Assembly: GCF_015057245.1 (NCBI RefSeq)
Contig: NZ_SVET01000019.1
Span: 1-53,037, forward strand
Direction: 5' to 3'
Length of the DNA: 53,037 nucleotides
DNA from: Pseudobutyrivibrio ruminis
Lineage (GTDB): Bacteria > Bacillota > Clostridia > Lachnospirales > Lachnospiraceae
Shown: positions 18,021 through 26,509 of the stretch, piece after piece
Layout of the letters: every line of letters begins with the position of its first letter
How positions within the stretch are numbered: position 1 is the first letter of the stretch
Made by a program: the position numbers and the translations under genes
Notes under the pieces: generated by a model
Told to the model about the DNA's origin: nothing
Database searches by the model: none
Seen by the model: only the letters and a program-made list of their open reading frames with translations

Positions 18021-18995
18021 ATGAAATGTAAAAAATGTGGAGCTGAAATTGAAAATGGTCTTATGTACTGCCCATCATGTGGGGAGTCTATTCAGCTTGT
18101 GCCTGATTACAATGTTTTAGAAGAAGAATTACTTTCAAAAGTTGTAGAAGATAAAAACAAATCAAAGGATGATAAGTTTGCTACAGGTGTTTATCAAATT
18201 CAAGAAGAAGCACCTGCTGCAAACACACCATCCAAGACTCAACCTCAACCAAAGCCTGAGCCAAAGGTTTTTACCAAAAAGATAAAGGCATTTCTTTTGG
18301 TAGCGTGCTTGCTTGTTGCCATAATAGGTGTTTGTATGTTTATTCCTTATATGGGTGCGCATACTTATGACAATATTATGAATCAAGCAGTGGATGCAGA
18401 ATCTAATGAGCAATATGCAAAGGCTTTAGGTTACTATGAAGAGGCATATGAAATCGACCCTACATCATTCGAGGTTATTTATGGCTTAGGACGTATGTAT
18501 TACATGGTTAAGGATTATGATGACGCTATAGAGATGCTTTATCTTGCACTGGATAGCGATCCTACCAATAAAAAAATATATACATATCTTCTCAATGCTT
18601 TATATGCAAATGGTGATATGGATGGAATCTCAGCCTTGCTGGAAACATCACCTAGTGATGAAATTACAGATATGATTAATTCATATTTTCTTTCAGCACC
18701 TACTTTCAACTTAGCTGGTGGTAATTATGAAGAGGATCTTCTTATCCAGATTACTGTTAGCGGAGATTATAAAATCTTTTACACCTTGAATGGTAAAAGC
18801 CCAATTACTACAGGCAAACAATACACAAAACCAATACCTTTAACTGAGGGGACTACAGAAATAAAGGCTGTAGCACAAAATGATGCAGGAGAATACTCTG
18901 ATATTGTTAGTGCTACATACACTATTACTTACCCTGAAGTTGAGGAACCAGAAGAAAGTACGGGAGAGGATGTGACAATTGATGTTACTAACTAA
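18021..18995 (+). CDS. Zinc-ribbon, single-pass membrane protein with TPR and chitobiase-C-like domains
   Basis: Four parts are visible in 324 residues. An N-terminal zinc ribbon has CKKC (3-6) and CPSC (17-20). A Pro/Gln-rich linker is followed by one membrane helix (about 90-110). TPR-like repeats (about 120-205) include AKALGYYEEAYEIDPTS and DAIEMLYLALDSDPTN. A beta domain (about 220-305) has the YTLNGKSPITTGKQY and IKAVAQNDAGEYSD pattern of chitobiase/hexosaminidase C-terminal (CHB_HEX_C) domains. The orientation puts the ribbon inside and the TPR and beta parts outside. It follows fhs by one base with a weak ribosome-binding site, suggesting coupled translation. The function is unknown. 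Confidence 0.8.
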   Translation: MKCKKCGAEIENGLMYCPSCGESIQLVPDYNVLEEELLSKVVEDKNKSKDDKFATGVYQIQEEAPAANTPSKTQPQPKPEPKVFTKKIKAFLLVACLLVAIIGVCMFIPYMGAHTYDNIMNQAVDAESNEQYAKALGYYEEAYEIDPTSFEVIYGLGRMYYMVKDYDDAIEMLYLALDSDPTNKKIYTYLLNALYANGDMDGISALLETSPSDEITDMINSYFLSAPTFNLAGGNYEEDLLIQITVSGDYKIFYTLNGKSPITTGKQYTKPIPLTEGTTEIKAVAQNDAGEYSDIVSATYTITYPEVEEPEESTGEDVTIDVTN

Positions 18996-19106
18996 TTTAT
19001 GTTTAACAGAATGTTCACAAGATTTCCGAATTTTTTACATAATTAATTAGTATCATTACATCATCTCATTAAGAGATACATTTTTCATAACATTATTCTC
19101 CCTTTG

Positions 19107-19135
19107 AAAGACACGTCACCGCAGGCGTGTCTTTT
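19107..19135 (+). terminator. Hairpin terminator before rlmH
   Basis: AAAGACACG (19107-19115) pairs with CGTGTCTTT (19126-19134) around a 10-base loop, followed by further T. Either orientation is possible because of A and T flanks. Confidence 0.75.
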
Positions 19136-19138
19136 ATG

Positions 19139-19167
19139 TTGTCTAAATCATTCAAATGGGCTAAAAT
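19139..19167 (+). promoter_or_regulatory. Candidate promoter of rlmH, giving a leaderless mRNA
   Basis: TTGTCT (19139-19144), a 17-base spacer and TAAAAT (19162-19167). The expected start point, 7-8 bases on, falls on or next to the A of the rlmH ATG at 19175. No Shine-Dalgarno sequence is visible. Confidence 0.45.
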
Positions 19168-19174
19168 ATAACCT

Positions 19175-19654
19175 ATGAATGTTAAAATTCTATGCGTAGG
19201 TAAAATCAAAGAAAAATTCTTTAGAGATGCAATTTCAGAGTACTCAAAGAGGCTCTCGAAATACTGCAATTTAGAGATAATAGAGGTCTCTGATGAAAAG
19301 ACATCAGAGAATGCATCTGATACTGAAATATCACTTGTAAAATCCAAAGAAGGCGAAAGAATTTTAAAGCACATTAAAGAAAAAGATTTTGTTATTGCCC
19401 TTGCAATACTTGGAAAGCAACTGGATTCTGTTGCTTTTTCTAAATATATAGAGAATCTTGGAATCTCTGGACACAGCAGTATAGCTTTCGTTATTGGCGG
19501 CTCTTTGGGGCTTTCTGATGAAGTTATGAAGCGCAGTGATTATCAAATTTCTTTTTCTGAGATGACTTTCCCTCATCAATTAATGCGCGTGGTTTTACTT
19601 GAGCAGATATATCGGGGAATGCGAATTATGAATAACGAGCCTTATCACAAATAG
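19175..19654 (+). CDS. rlmH: 23S rRNA (pseudouridine-1915-N3)-methyltransferase
   Basis: RlmH methylates pseudouridine 1915 in helix 69 of 23S rRNA using S-adenosylmethionine. The 159-residue protein is of normal length and contains the SPOUT knot: a GKQLDS segment near residue 75, the SAM-binding FVIGGSLGLSDEV near 108 and the C-terminal FPHQLMRVVLLEQIYRGMRIMNNEPYHK, close to the family signature ending in PYHK. The upstream region has a candidate promoter so close that the mRNA may be leaderless. The phosphorylase gene follows 27 bases later. Confidence 0.95.
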   Translation: MNVKILCVGKIKEKFFRDAISEYSKRLSKYCNLEIIEVSDEKTSENASDTEISLVKSKEGERILKHIKEKDFVIALAILGKQLDSVAFSKYIENLGISGHSSIAFVIGGSLGLSDEVMKRSDYQISFSEMTFPHQLMRVVLLEQIYRGMRIMNNEPYHK

Positions 19655-19681
19655 GCAATAAATATAAGGGGTTTTGTTACT

Positions 19682-20986
19682 ATGAGAATGTACGACTTAA
19701 TTGAAAAAAAGAAACTTGGAGAGGAGCTTTCTACCCAGGAGATTTATCATATTGTTAATGGATATACAAATGGTGAGATACCTGATTATCAGATTTCTGC
19801 ACTTCTTATGGCTATCTATTTTAGAGGCATGAATGTTAGAGAACGCTATGATCTTACTATGGCTATGCGCGATTCTGGCGATATTCTTGATTTGTCTTCA
19901 ATCGATGGTGTTAAAATTGATAAACACTCTACAGGTGGTGTTGGCGACAAGGTTACACTTGTCCTTGGACCAATCATCGCATCTATTGGTGTGCCTGTTG
20001 CAAAGATGAGTGGTAGAGGCTTAGGCCATACTGGCGGTACTATTGATAAGCTTGAAGCTTTTCCTGGTTTCAATGGAGCTCTTTCTGAGGAGGCCTTCAT
20101 TAATCAGGTTAATAATATTAAAATCGCAGTTACTGGTCAGTCTAAAAATCTTGCTCCTGCAGATAAAAAGCTTTATGCACTTAGAGACGTTACAGCCACA
20201 GTTGATGAGATTTCTCTTATCACAGGTTCTATCATGTCTAAAAAGCTTGCTGCCGGTACAGATGCTATCGTTCTTGATGTTACAGTTGGTGATGGCGCCT
20301 TCATGAAGACAAAGGAAAAGGCATTAGAGCTTGCAAAATCTATGGTTGATATTGGTAAGCGTGCAGACAAGAAAATCGCTGCAGTTCTTACAAATATGGA
20401 TGAGCCACTTGGTTTTGCAGTAGGAAACAATCTCGAAGTTATTGAAGCAATCAATGCCTTAAAGGGAAATGGTCCAGAGGACTTAATGGAAGTTGTTTAT
20501 GAACTTGGTTCTCAGATGATTGTTTTCTCAGAAATTGAGACTGATAAAGCTAAAGCTAGAAAGCTTATGGAAAATGCAGTAGCAGATGGTAGTGCATTTA
20601 ATAAATTTGTTGAGTTCATTCAGGCGCAAGGTGGCGATTCAAGCTTTGCAACTGATATTAGTAAATTTGAGCCGGCTAAATATATCGTTCCAGTTGAGGC
20701 TCAGGCTGATGGATATGTTCACGCACTTAAAGCAGAGGCATTTGGTCTTGCTTCTATGTCTCTTGGTGGAGGCCGCGAGACATTCGAGGATGTTATTGAT
20801 ATGGCTGTTGGTATTGTTCTCAACAAAAAGGTTGGGGATGAAATTAAAAAGGGCGAGCCTATCTGCTATATCCACGCAAATGATGAGAGCAAAATCAAAA
20901 ATGCTATGGAGATGATTAACTCAGCTACAGTTATTGCTCCAGAAAAATGTAACCACATGGACTTGATTATCGATATTGTTGAATAA
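19682..20986 (+). CDS. pdp: Pyrimidine-nucleoside phosphorylase
   Basis: The enzyme splits uridine, thymidine and deoxyuridine with phosphate into base and pentose 1-phosphate for nucleoside salvage. The 434 residues contain the family signature around SGRGLGHTGGTIDKLEAFPG (about 110-130) and the phosphate-binding KHSTGGVGDKVT segment near 80. The length and the TGSIMSKKLAAGTDAIVLDV segment match Gram-positive Pdp rather than DeoA, though both catalyse similar reactions. AAGGGG at 19666-19671 supports the ATG at 19682. phoH starts within two bases of its stop. Confidence 0.94.
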   Translation: MRMYDLIEKKKLGEELSTQEIYHIVNGYTNGEIPDYQISALLMAIYFRGMNVRERYDLTMAMRDSGDILDLSSIDGVKIDKHSTGGVGDKVTLVLGPIIASIGVPVAKMSGRGLGHTGGTIDKLEAFPGFNGALSEEAFINQVNNIKIAVTGQSKNLAPADKKLYALRDVTATVDEISLITGSIMSKKLAAGTDAIVLDVTVGDGAFMKTKEKALELAKSMVDIGKRADKKIAAVLTNMDEPLGFAVGNNLEVIEAINALKGNGPEDLMEVVYELGSQMIVFSEIETDKAKARKLMENAVADGSAFNKFVEFIQAQGGDSSFATDISKFEPAKYIVPVEAQADGYVHALKAEAFGLASMSLGGGRETFEDVIDMAVGIVLNKKVGDEIKKGEPICYIHANDESKIKNAMEMINSATVIAPEKCNHMDLIIDIVE

Positions 20987-20987
20987 A

Positions 20988-21974
20988 ATGAGCGATTTTT
21001 CTTTAAGTATTAGTATTCCGGCTGAGCACATCGACAATATTTTTGGCCAGTTTGATAAAAACATCAAAACCATAGAAAAGGGCATGGGAATTTCCTTCAT
21101 TCTTAGGGATGATGTTATCAAAGTAGTAGGTGAAAAATCCCATGTTGAACATGGAATCGTTGTTGTGGATGAGCTTTTATCCCTTTCAAAAAAGGGCAGT
21201 ATTATAACTACACAGGATGTTAATTATATTATGTCAATTGAGCAGGAAAAAATAGAAAATCATGATGTTTCAGAAGCTAGAGGCGAGATAATTTGCCATA
21301 CAACCACAGGTAAGCCTGTAGCTCCTAAGACACTAGGACAAAAGAAATATGTAGATGCAATCACTAACAACATGATTGTATTTGGCGTGGGCCCAGCAGG
21401 TACTGGTAAAACATATCTTGCTATGGCAAAGGCTATTACAGCCTTTAAAAACGAGGAGGTTTCTAGAATCATTCTTACTCGTCCAGCTATTGAGGCAGGA
21501 GAGAAGCTAGGTTTCCTTCCAGGAGATTTACAAAGCAAAGTCGACCCTTATCTTAGACCATTATATGATGCTCTGTATCAGATAATGGGTGCTGAAGCAT
21601 TTCAGCGCAACATGGAAAAGGGACTTATAGAAGTAGCCCCTCTTGCTTATATGAGAGGCCGTACATTGGATAATGCCTTTATCATTTTGGATGAGGCACA
21701 AAATACTACGCCAGCCCAAATGAAAATGTTCCTTACAAGAATTGGCTTCGGTTCAAAGGCTGTAATCACAGGTGATAAGACTCAGAAGGATTTACCTACA
21801 GGAGTTAAATCAGGTCTTGATGATGCCATGGCAGTTTTGAAGAACATTGATGATATAAAGATTTGCAATCTTGATGCGAAGGACGTTGTTAGACATCCAC
21901 TTGTTCAAAAGATTGTAAATGCGTATGAAGTACACGACAAAAAATTACAAAGCAAGAATAAAAAGGCGAAATAA
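20988..21974 (+). CDS. phoH: PhoH family protein (YbeZ-type ATPase)
   Basis: PhoH-type proteins are RNA-binding ATPases found with YbeY and implicated in rRNA maturation. The 328 residues have an N-terminal KH-like domain (about 1-90), Walker A GPAGTGKTYLAMA near residue 135 and Walker B AFIILDEAQNTTPAQMKMFLTR near 225, followed by ITGDKTQKDLP. ATG 20988 follows the pdp stop by one base. An upstream in-frame TTG at 20976 would overlap pdp and has no better ribosome site. It forms a unit with the PgpH-like gene and ybeY, the conserved phoH-yqfF-ybeY order. Confidence 0.93.
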   Translation: MSDFSLSISIPAEHIDNIFGQFDKNIKTIEKGMGISFILRDDVIKVVGEKSHVEHGIVVVDELLSLSKKGSIITTQDVNYIMSIEQEKIENHDVSEARGEIICHTTTGKPVAPKTLGQKKYVDAITNNMIVFGVGPAGTGKTYLAMAKAITAFKNEEVSRIILTRPAIEAGEKLGFLPGDLQSKVDPYLRPLYDALYQIMGAEAFQRNMEKGLIEVAPLAYMRGRTLDNAFIILDEAQNTTPAQMKMFLTRIGFGSKAVITGDKTQKDLPTGVKSGLDDAMAVLKNIDDIKICNLDAKDVVRHPLVQKIVNAYEVHDKKLQSKNKKAK

Positions 21975-23167
21975 TGAAATGGACTAATCGTTTTTCCACT
22001 ACAAGATTATTGTATGCAATAGGCATGGCGTTTGTTTTTATTATTGCCAACACTTTAATGTGTTCCTTTGCCTCTGTACTTATGGACAAATATATTTGCT
22101 TAGTTGCAATTAATATTTGTTTCTTTTGCTTACAGTTTTTACTTATCATCAGAAGACGTTTAGAGCAAAAGCTTCCAGAAAAAAACTATATATCCTACGG
22201 AAAAATGACATTCGTAATTTTAGTAGAATGGGTTTTGACTATCGCTATGTCGTTGTGGGCGCCTGATTTTTTTGCTCCATTCATAGTGCTTCCGATTATT
22301 GCCAGTAGTGTTTTTGAGGATAGCCTTTCAAATGCGTTCAGTCTTTATTTGGTGGTGCTTACATCTCTTTGTTGGGATTACAATAGTTACACTATTCTTT
22401 GTTATATTACGCTGATTCTTTTTGGCGGTGTGCTATCCGCATTTCTTAGAAAAGGAGAGACACTTCAAAAGTTGTATGCGCTAATTATGGTTTTTGCAAT
22501 TACAACACTAGTGTCTATAGTTTTTTATTACTTTAATTATCTTGAGTTATCATTTTCAGTGTTATTTTATGGCTTGATTGATGGCGTGGTGGCATGCTTA
22601 ATTATAGCGGCTATCTTCCCGGTAATTAGCAGATTCGTGGATAGAGAACAGGTATTGATATATGACACCTTCTTGGATCCGGATTACACTTTATGCAATG
22701 AAATCCGCAAGCTATCCTACATCGAATACCAGCATGCAATGAGACTTTCAAGATTATCTAGAAAGTGTGCCGCAGCAATTAATGCCAACGAAAATCTTGC
22801 TGCTTGCGCAGGACTTTATTATCGCCTTGGAAAAATCGAAGGTGAGCCAATGATTGATAACGCAATCAAAATTGCAAATAATCATTGTTTCCCAGCTGAG
22901 GTTATTCAAATCCTGGCTGAGTATGGCGGAATAGTTATTTTGCCTAGCTCAAAAGAATCGGCCATTGTTCATATGGTGGATTCAGTTGTTACAAAGGTAG
23001 AGCTTTTTGATTCTGATTCAATGAGCAGTAGTTGGAATCAAAATATGGTTATATATCAAACTATTAATGAGCTTTCACAAAAAGGCTTCTACGACAACTC
23101 AGGACTGACCATGAATCAGTTCTTGAAGATTCGTGAGATTTTAGCAAATGAGGATATTTTAGCATGA
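21974..23167 (+). CDS. Shortened PgpH/YqfF-like membrane protein with degenerate HD domain
   Basis: It lies exactly where yqfF/pgpH (7TM-HD c-di-AMP phosphodiesterase) occurs between phoH and ybeY, overlapping both. The 397 residues have about seven membrane segments (residues 9 to about 225) and a cytoplasmic domain resembling the PgpH HD domain (EYQHAMRLSRLSRK, NLAACAGLYYRLGKIEGE, IVHMVDSV). Two things differ from PgpH. The large extracellular domain is missing (PgpH is about 700 residues). The catalytic YYHDIGK is replaced by YYRLGK, one residue shorter and without His-Asp, and the later HHGT motif reads EYGG. Hydrolase activity is therefore doubtful; a binding or structural role is possible. 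Homology is seen; loss of function is inferred. Confidence 0.8.
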   Translation: MKWTNRFSTTRLLYAIGMAFVFIIANTLMCSFASVLMDKYICLVAINICFFCLQFLLIIRRRLEQKLPEKNYISYGKMTFVILVEWVLTIAMSLWAPDFFAPFIVLPIIASSVFEDSLSNAFSLYLVVLTSLCWDYNSYTILCYITLILFGGVLSAFLRKGETLQKLYALIMVFAITTLVSIVFYYFNYLELSFSVLFYGLIDGVVACLIIAAIFPVISRFVDREQVLIYDTFLDPDYTLCNEIRKLSYIEYQHAMRLSRLSRKCAAAINANENLAACAGLYYRLGKIEGEPMIDNAIKIANNHCFPAEVIQILAEYGGIVILPSSKESAIVHMVDSVVTKVELFDSDSMSSSWNQNMVIYQTINELSQKGFYDNSGLTMNQFLKIREILANEDILA

Positions 23168-23661
23168 CAATTTTAATGGAAAGCGAAACAGAAGTTGATT
23201 TCGACTTCGATTACGAGAAAGTTGCAAAAGATGTGGTGAATACTGCTTTGGATTATATGGAATTTCCTTTTGAAACCGAAGTAAGCATCACTCTGACAGA
23301 CAACGATGGTATACAGGTAATCAATAAAGAATTCAGAGGTATTGATTCACCTACCGATGTATTATCATTCCCAATGATTGAGTATGAAAATCCTGGTGAT
23401 TTTTCAAAAATAGAAGAGAATGATGATTTATTTAACCCTGAGACAGGAGAAGTAATTCTTGGAGATATAGTTCTTAATATTCCCCGCATTCATGCGCAAG
23501 CAGAGGAATATCAGCATTCAAATCTCAGAGAGTATGCTTTTCTTATAGCCCATAGTATGTTACATTTAATGGGGTTTGATCACATGACAGAGGAGGAAGC
23601 TTCTGTTATGGAACAAAAACAAAGGGAGATATTAAACATACTAAATATTTCTCGAGATTAA
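23164..23661 (+). CDS. ybeY: Endoribonuclease YbeY (rRNA maturation factor)
   Basis: YbeY is a zinc endoribonuclease needed for 16S rRNA 3'-end maturation and ribosome quality control. The 165 residues contain the metal motif H-x3-H-x5-H as HSMLHLMGFDH (about residues 129-139), and the preceding REYAFLIAHS and TDVLSFPM segments are typical. Its ATG overlaps the stop of the PgpH-like gene by four bases (ATGA), so translation is coupled. Together with phoH upstream it forms a conserved RNA-maturation pair. Confidence 0.95.
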   Translation: MTILMESETEVDFDFDYEKVAKDVVNTALDYMEFPFETEVSITLTDNDGIQVINKEFRGIDSPTDVLSFPMIEYENPGDFSKIEENDDLFNPETGEVILGDIVLNIPRIHAQAEEYQHSNLREYAFLIAHSMLHLMGFDHMTEEEASVMEQKQREILNILNISRD

Positions 23662-23681
23662 TGAAAAGGAGACACTAATCT

Positions 23682-24815
23682 ATGAAAAAACAATTAGTAT
23701 CCGCATTGCTTGTTTTGACTATGTGCACATCATTGATTGCCTGCGGCAAAGATGAAGCAGACGATACAGCGGCTGATGATGCAGCAAGCAATACAGCACA
23801 GGAGGTAGTTGAACCAGTTGATGATTCTGCAGCTTTTTGGGATCAGGTTTCAGAAGATGGCAAGGTTCGAAGCTACTTAACTGGAGATTGGGTTGATGCT
23901 GAGTATGGCAGACAGCGCCCAGTTGCAGTCATGATTGAGAACACAAAGGCATGTTTACCACAGTATGGTATTGGTAATGCTGGTGTTATCTATGAATGCG
24001 TTGTTGAAGGTGGAATCACTCGTATGATGGCTATCTTTGATGATTATTCAGGATTAGACCAGATTGGTAATATCCGTAGTTCACGTCCTTATTACGTATA
24101 TTTTGCTAGTGAGTATGATGCTATTTACATGCATGCAGGTGGTAACCCAGCAGCATTTGAGCTTATCGATGACAAGAATCTTGTAGACAACATCAATGCT
24201 CTTACTGTAGAAGGTACAAAGGGTAAGGCAGCTGCTTTCAGAACTGGTAAGGGTGAGCACACTCTCTATACAAATTCTGATGGTATTGATATTGGTATTG
24301 AAAAGCTTGGATATGACACAGAGCTTCCATCAAACTATGAGCCTCACTTCACATTTGCTGCAGATGGTAATGACCTTTCTAGCGGTGAAGATTGCCAGGC
24401 TATCCAGCTTTACTACTATACAAACAAGCCTTATTGGATTTACAACGAGGATGATGGTTTATATTACAGATATGAGTTCAATCAGAAGCAGGTTGATGCT
24501 ATTACTGGTGAGCAGCTTACAGCTAAGAACATCATTATCCAGAATGTAGAGTGGTGGACATATGAAGGATCTCAGTATCTTGGATACCTTCTTTCATACA
24601 ACACAGGTACTGGTAAGTACATCTCTAATGGAAAGATGATTGATATTGTTTGGTCAAAAGATGGTGATACTGATATCACACATTATTATGACTTAAACTC
24701 AGGCGAAGAAATTCAGCTTAATGTTGGTGTAACTTGGATTCAGGCTTGCCAGCAGGATTACACAGATGAAACTGTATACTATGCAGATAAATCAGAATTT
24801 AGTAAGGCAAATTAA
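23682..24815 (+). CDS. DUF3048 (YerB-like) lipoprotein
   Basis: The 377-residue product starts with a lipoprotein signal peptide: MKKQ, a hydrophobic stretch, then LIAC with the modified Cys near residue 21. An acidic Asp/Ala-rich linker follows. From about residue 75 a DUF3048 domain is recognisable (PVAVMIENTKACLPQYGIGNAGVIYE, GGITRMMAIF, GNIRSSRPYYV), with the DUF3048 C-terminal part from about 245. Family members such as Bacillus YerB are surface lipoproteins of unknown function. AAAGGAG precedes the ATG. The flippase gene follows after 7 bases. Confidence 0.9.
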   Translation: MKKQLVSALLVLTMCTSLIACGKDEADDTAADDAASNTAQEVVEPVDDSAAFWDQVSEDGKVRSYLTGDWVDAEYGRQRPVAVMIENTKACLPQYGIGNAGVIYECVVEGGITRMMAIFDDYSGLDQIGNIRSSRPYYVYFASEYDAIYMHAGGNPAAFELIDDKNLVDNINALTVEGTKGKAAAFRTGKGEHTLYTNSDGIDIGIEKLGYDTELPSNYEPHFTFAADGNDLSSGEDCQAIQLYYYTNKPYWIYNEDDGLYYRYEFNQKQVDAITGEQLTAKNIIIQNVEWWTYEGSQYLGYLLSYNTGTGKYISNGKMIDIVWSKDGDTDITHYYDLNSGEEIQLNVGVTWIQACQQDYTDETVYYADKSEFSKAN

Positions 24816-24822
24816 TTAGTTT

Positions 24823-26505
24823 ATGAATGCTAAAAAAAGGCGTAGCGATACCGGTTTTTTAATGCAGGGATCAATTCTTGCTATGGCTTCAATTATCAGT
24901 CGTATTGTGGGACTTATTTACAGAGTCCCACTTACGGCTACTATTGGAAAAACAGGAAATGATTACTACGGTACCGCTTATGAAATTTACAACATAATAT
25001 TACTTATATCTTCTTATAGCATACCTCTCGCGGTATCAAAGCTAGTTTCAGCGAGAATAGCCAAAGGGCACATTAAGGACGCAACTAAGGTTTTACATGG
25101 CGCCCTTCTTTTTGCGTTTATAAGTGGTGGTATTGCATCCATAATTGTATTCTTTGGAGCAGAGTTCTTCACAGGTACTGTATTAAAGACACCTCTTGCG
25201 GCTATTGCTTTAAAGGTTTTGGCGCCTACATTACTTGTAGTTGCTATTCTTGGTGTATTTAGAGGCTTTTTCCAGGGCCTTGGCACAATGATTCCAAGTG
25301 CTATTTCTCAGATAGGAGAGCAGTTGGTTAACGCTGTTGTTTCTGTAGTGGCAGCAACTTTATTATTCAGCTACGGAAAAAAGGTTGGCGGTGTTTTAGG
25401 TAATGTTTCAGATTATGCAGCTGCTTTTGGTGCGGCTGGTGGAACACTTGGAACATCTACAGGTGCTTTGTTTGCTCTTTGTTTCATTATTTTCATTTTC
25501 TTTGCTTTCAAGAAGGTCCTTAAGAGAATGATAAAGAAGGATAGACATAAGCATTTTGAAACCTTTGGTGATATTTTACCAGTTTTAATTATGACAATAA
25601 TCCCTGTACTGCTTAGTACAACGGTTTACAATATAAGCTCTATAATTGATCAGGGTATTTTCAAAAATCTTGCTTTGTTGCAGGGCTATGATTCAAAGGT
25701 TACCAGTGAATCATGGGGTGTGTTCACTGGTCAGTATAAGGTTCTTATAAATGTACCTTTAGCAATTGCATCTTCAATGGCTGCATCTACAGTTCCTAGT
25801 TTGACTGCTGCATTTAATTCTAATGACAAAGATGTAGTTAAAAGACAGATTAATGCGGCTAATAGATTTGTTATGGTGATTGCTTTCCCATGTGCTGTAG
25901 GACTTATGGTACTTGCTTCACCAATTATGCTTTTGTTATTCAATGATGCTGAAAGCTCATCTGCATTAATGCTTATTATTGGTGGATGCTCAGTTGTTTT
26001 CTATTCCCTTTCAACTCTTTCCAATGGAATTCTTCAGGGAATTGATAAAATGACTATTCCAGTAAAAAATGCGCTTATTGCACTTGTTGCTCATGTGGTA
26101 CTTTTGTTTGTATTGATGGAAGTATTTAAATTACACATCTATGCTGTAATCATTGCTAATGCTTTTTATGCACTTATGATGTGCTTCCTTAATCAATCTG
26201 CAGTACTTAGATTCTCTGGAGCAAGGATTGATGTTAAAAAGGTTGTACTTGCGCCACTTGAAGCATCAGCTCTTATGGGACTAGTTGTTTATCTCATTTA
26301 TCATATGCTAGATGCCATTTTGGTTATTGGTATGTCAGAAAAGGTAGCAAACCTTTTTGCATGTGTTATTTCTATAGTTGTTGGAGCGGTAGTCTACTTT
26401 GTAGCGATGCTTCTCTTTAAAGGTATAGATGAGGAAACACTTTTAAAATTCCCAGGTGGAACAAGACTTTGTCAGATAGCATATAATTTACATTTGTTGA
26501 GGTAG
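24823..26505 (+). CDS. Polysaccharide/lipid flippase of the SpoVB-MurJ (MOP) family
   Basis: The 560 residues form an almost continuous series of about 14 membrane helices. The N-terminal GSILAMASIISRIVGLIYRVPLTATIG is typical of SpoVB/MurJ-like proteins in the MOP superfamily, which move lipid-linked cell wall or polysaccharide precursors across the membrane. SpoVB, Amj/YtgP-type and MurJ roles cannot be separated by eye; lipid II flipping is the leading possibility. Its spacing (7 bases after the DUF3048 gene, 4 before the next) indicates an operon. Confidence 0.88.
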   Translation: MNAKKRRSDTGFLMQGSILAMASIISRIVGLIYRVPLTATIGKTGNDYYGTAYEIYNIILLISSYSIPLAVSKLVSARIAKGHIKDATKVLHGALLFAFISGGIASIIVFFGAEFFTGTVLKTPLAAIALKVLAPTLLVVAILGVFRGFFQGLGTMIPSAISQIGEQLVNAVVSVVAATLLFSYGKKVGGVLGNVSDYAAAFGAAGGTLGTSTGALFALCFIIFIFFAFKKVLKRMIKKDRHKHFETFGDILPVLIMTIIPVLLSTTVYNISSIIDQGIFKNLALLQGYDSKVTSESWGVFTGQYKVLINVPLAIASSMAASTVPSLTAAFNSNDKDVVKRQINAANRFVMVIAFPCAVGLMVLASPIMLLLFNDAESSSALMLIIGGCSVVFYSLSTLSNGILQGIDKMTIPVKNALIALVAHVVLLFVLMEVFKLHIYAVIIANAFYALMMCFLNQSAVLRFSGARIDVKKVVLAPLEASALMGLVVYLIYHMLDAILVIGMSEKVANLFACVISIVVGAVVYFVAMLLFKGIDEETLLKFPGGTRLCQIAYNLHLLR

Positions 26506-26509
26506 TTTT

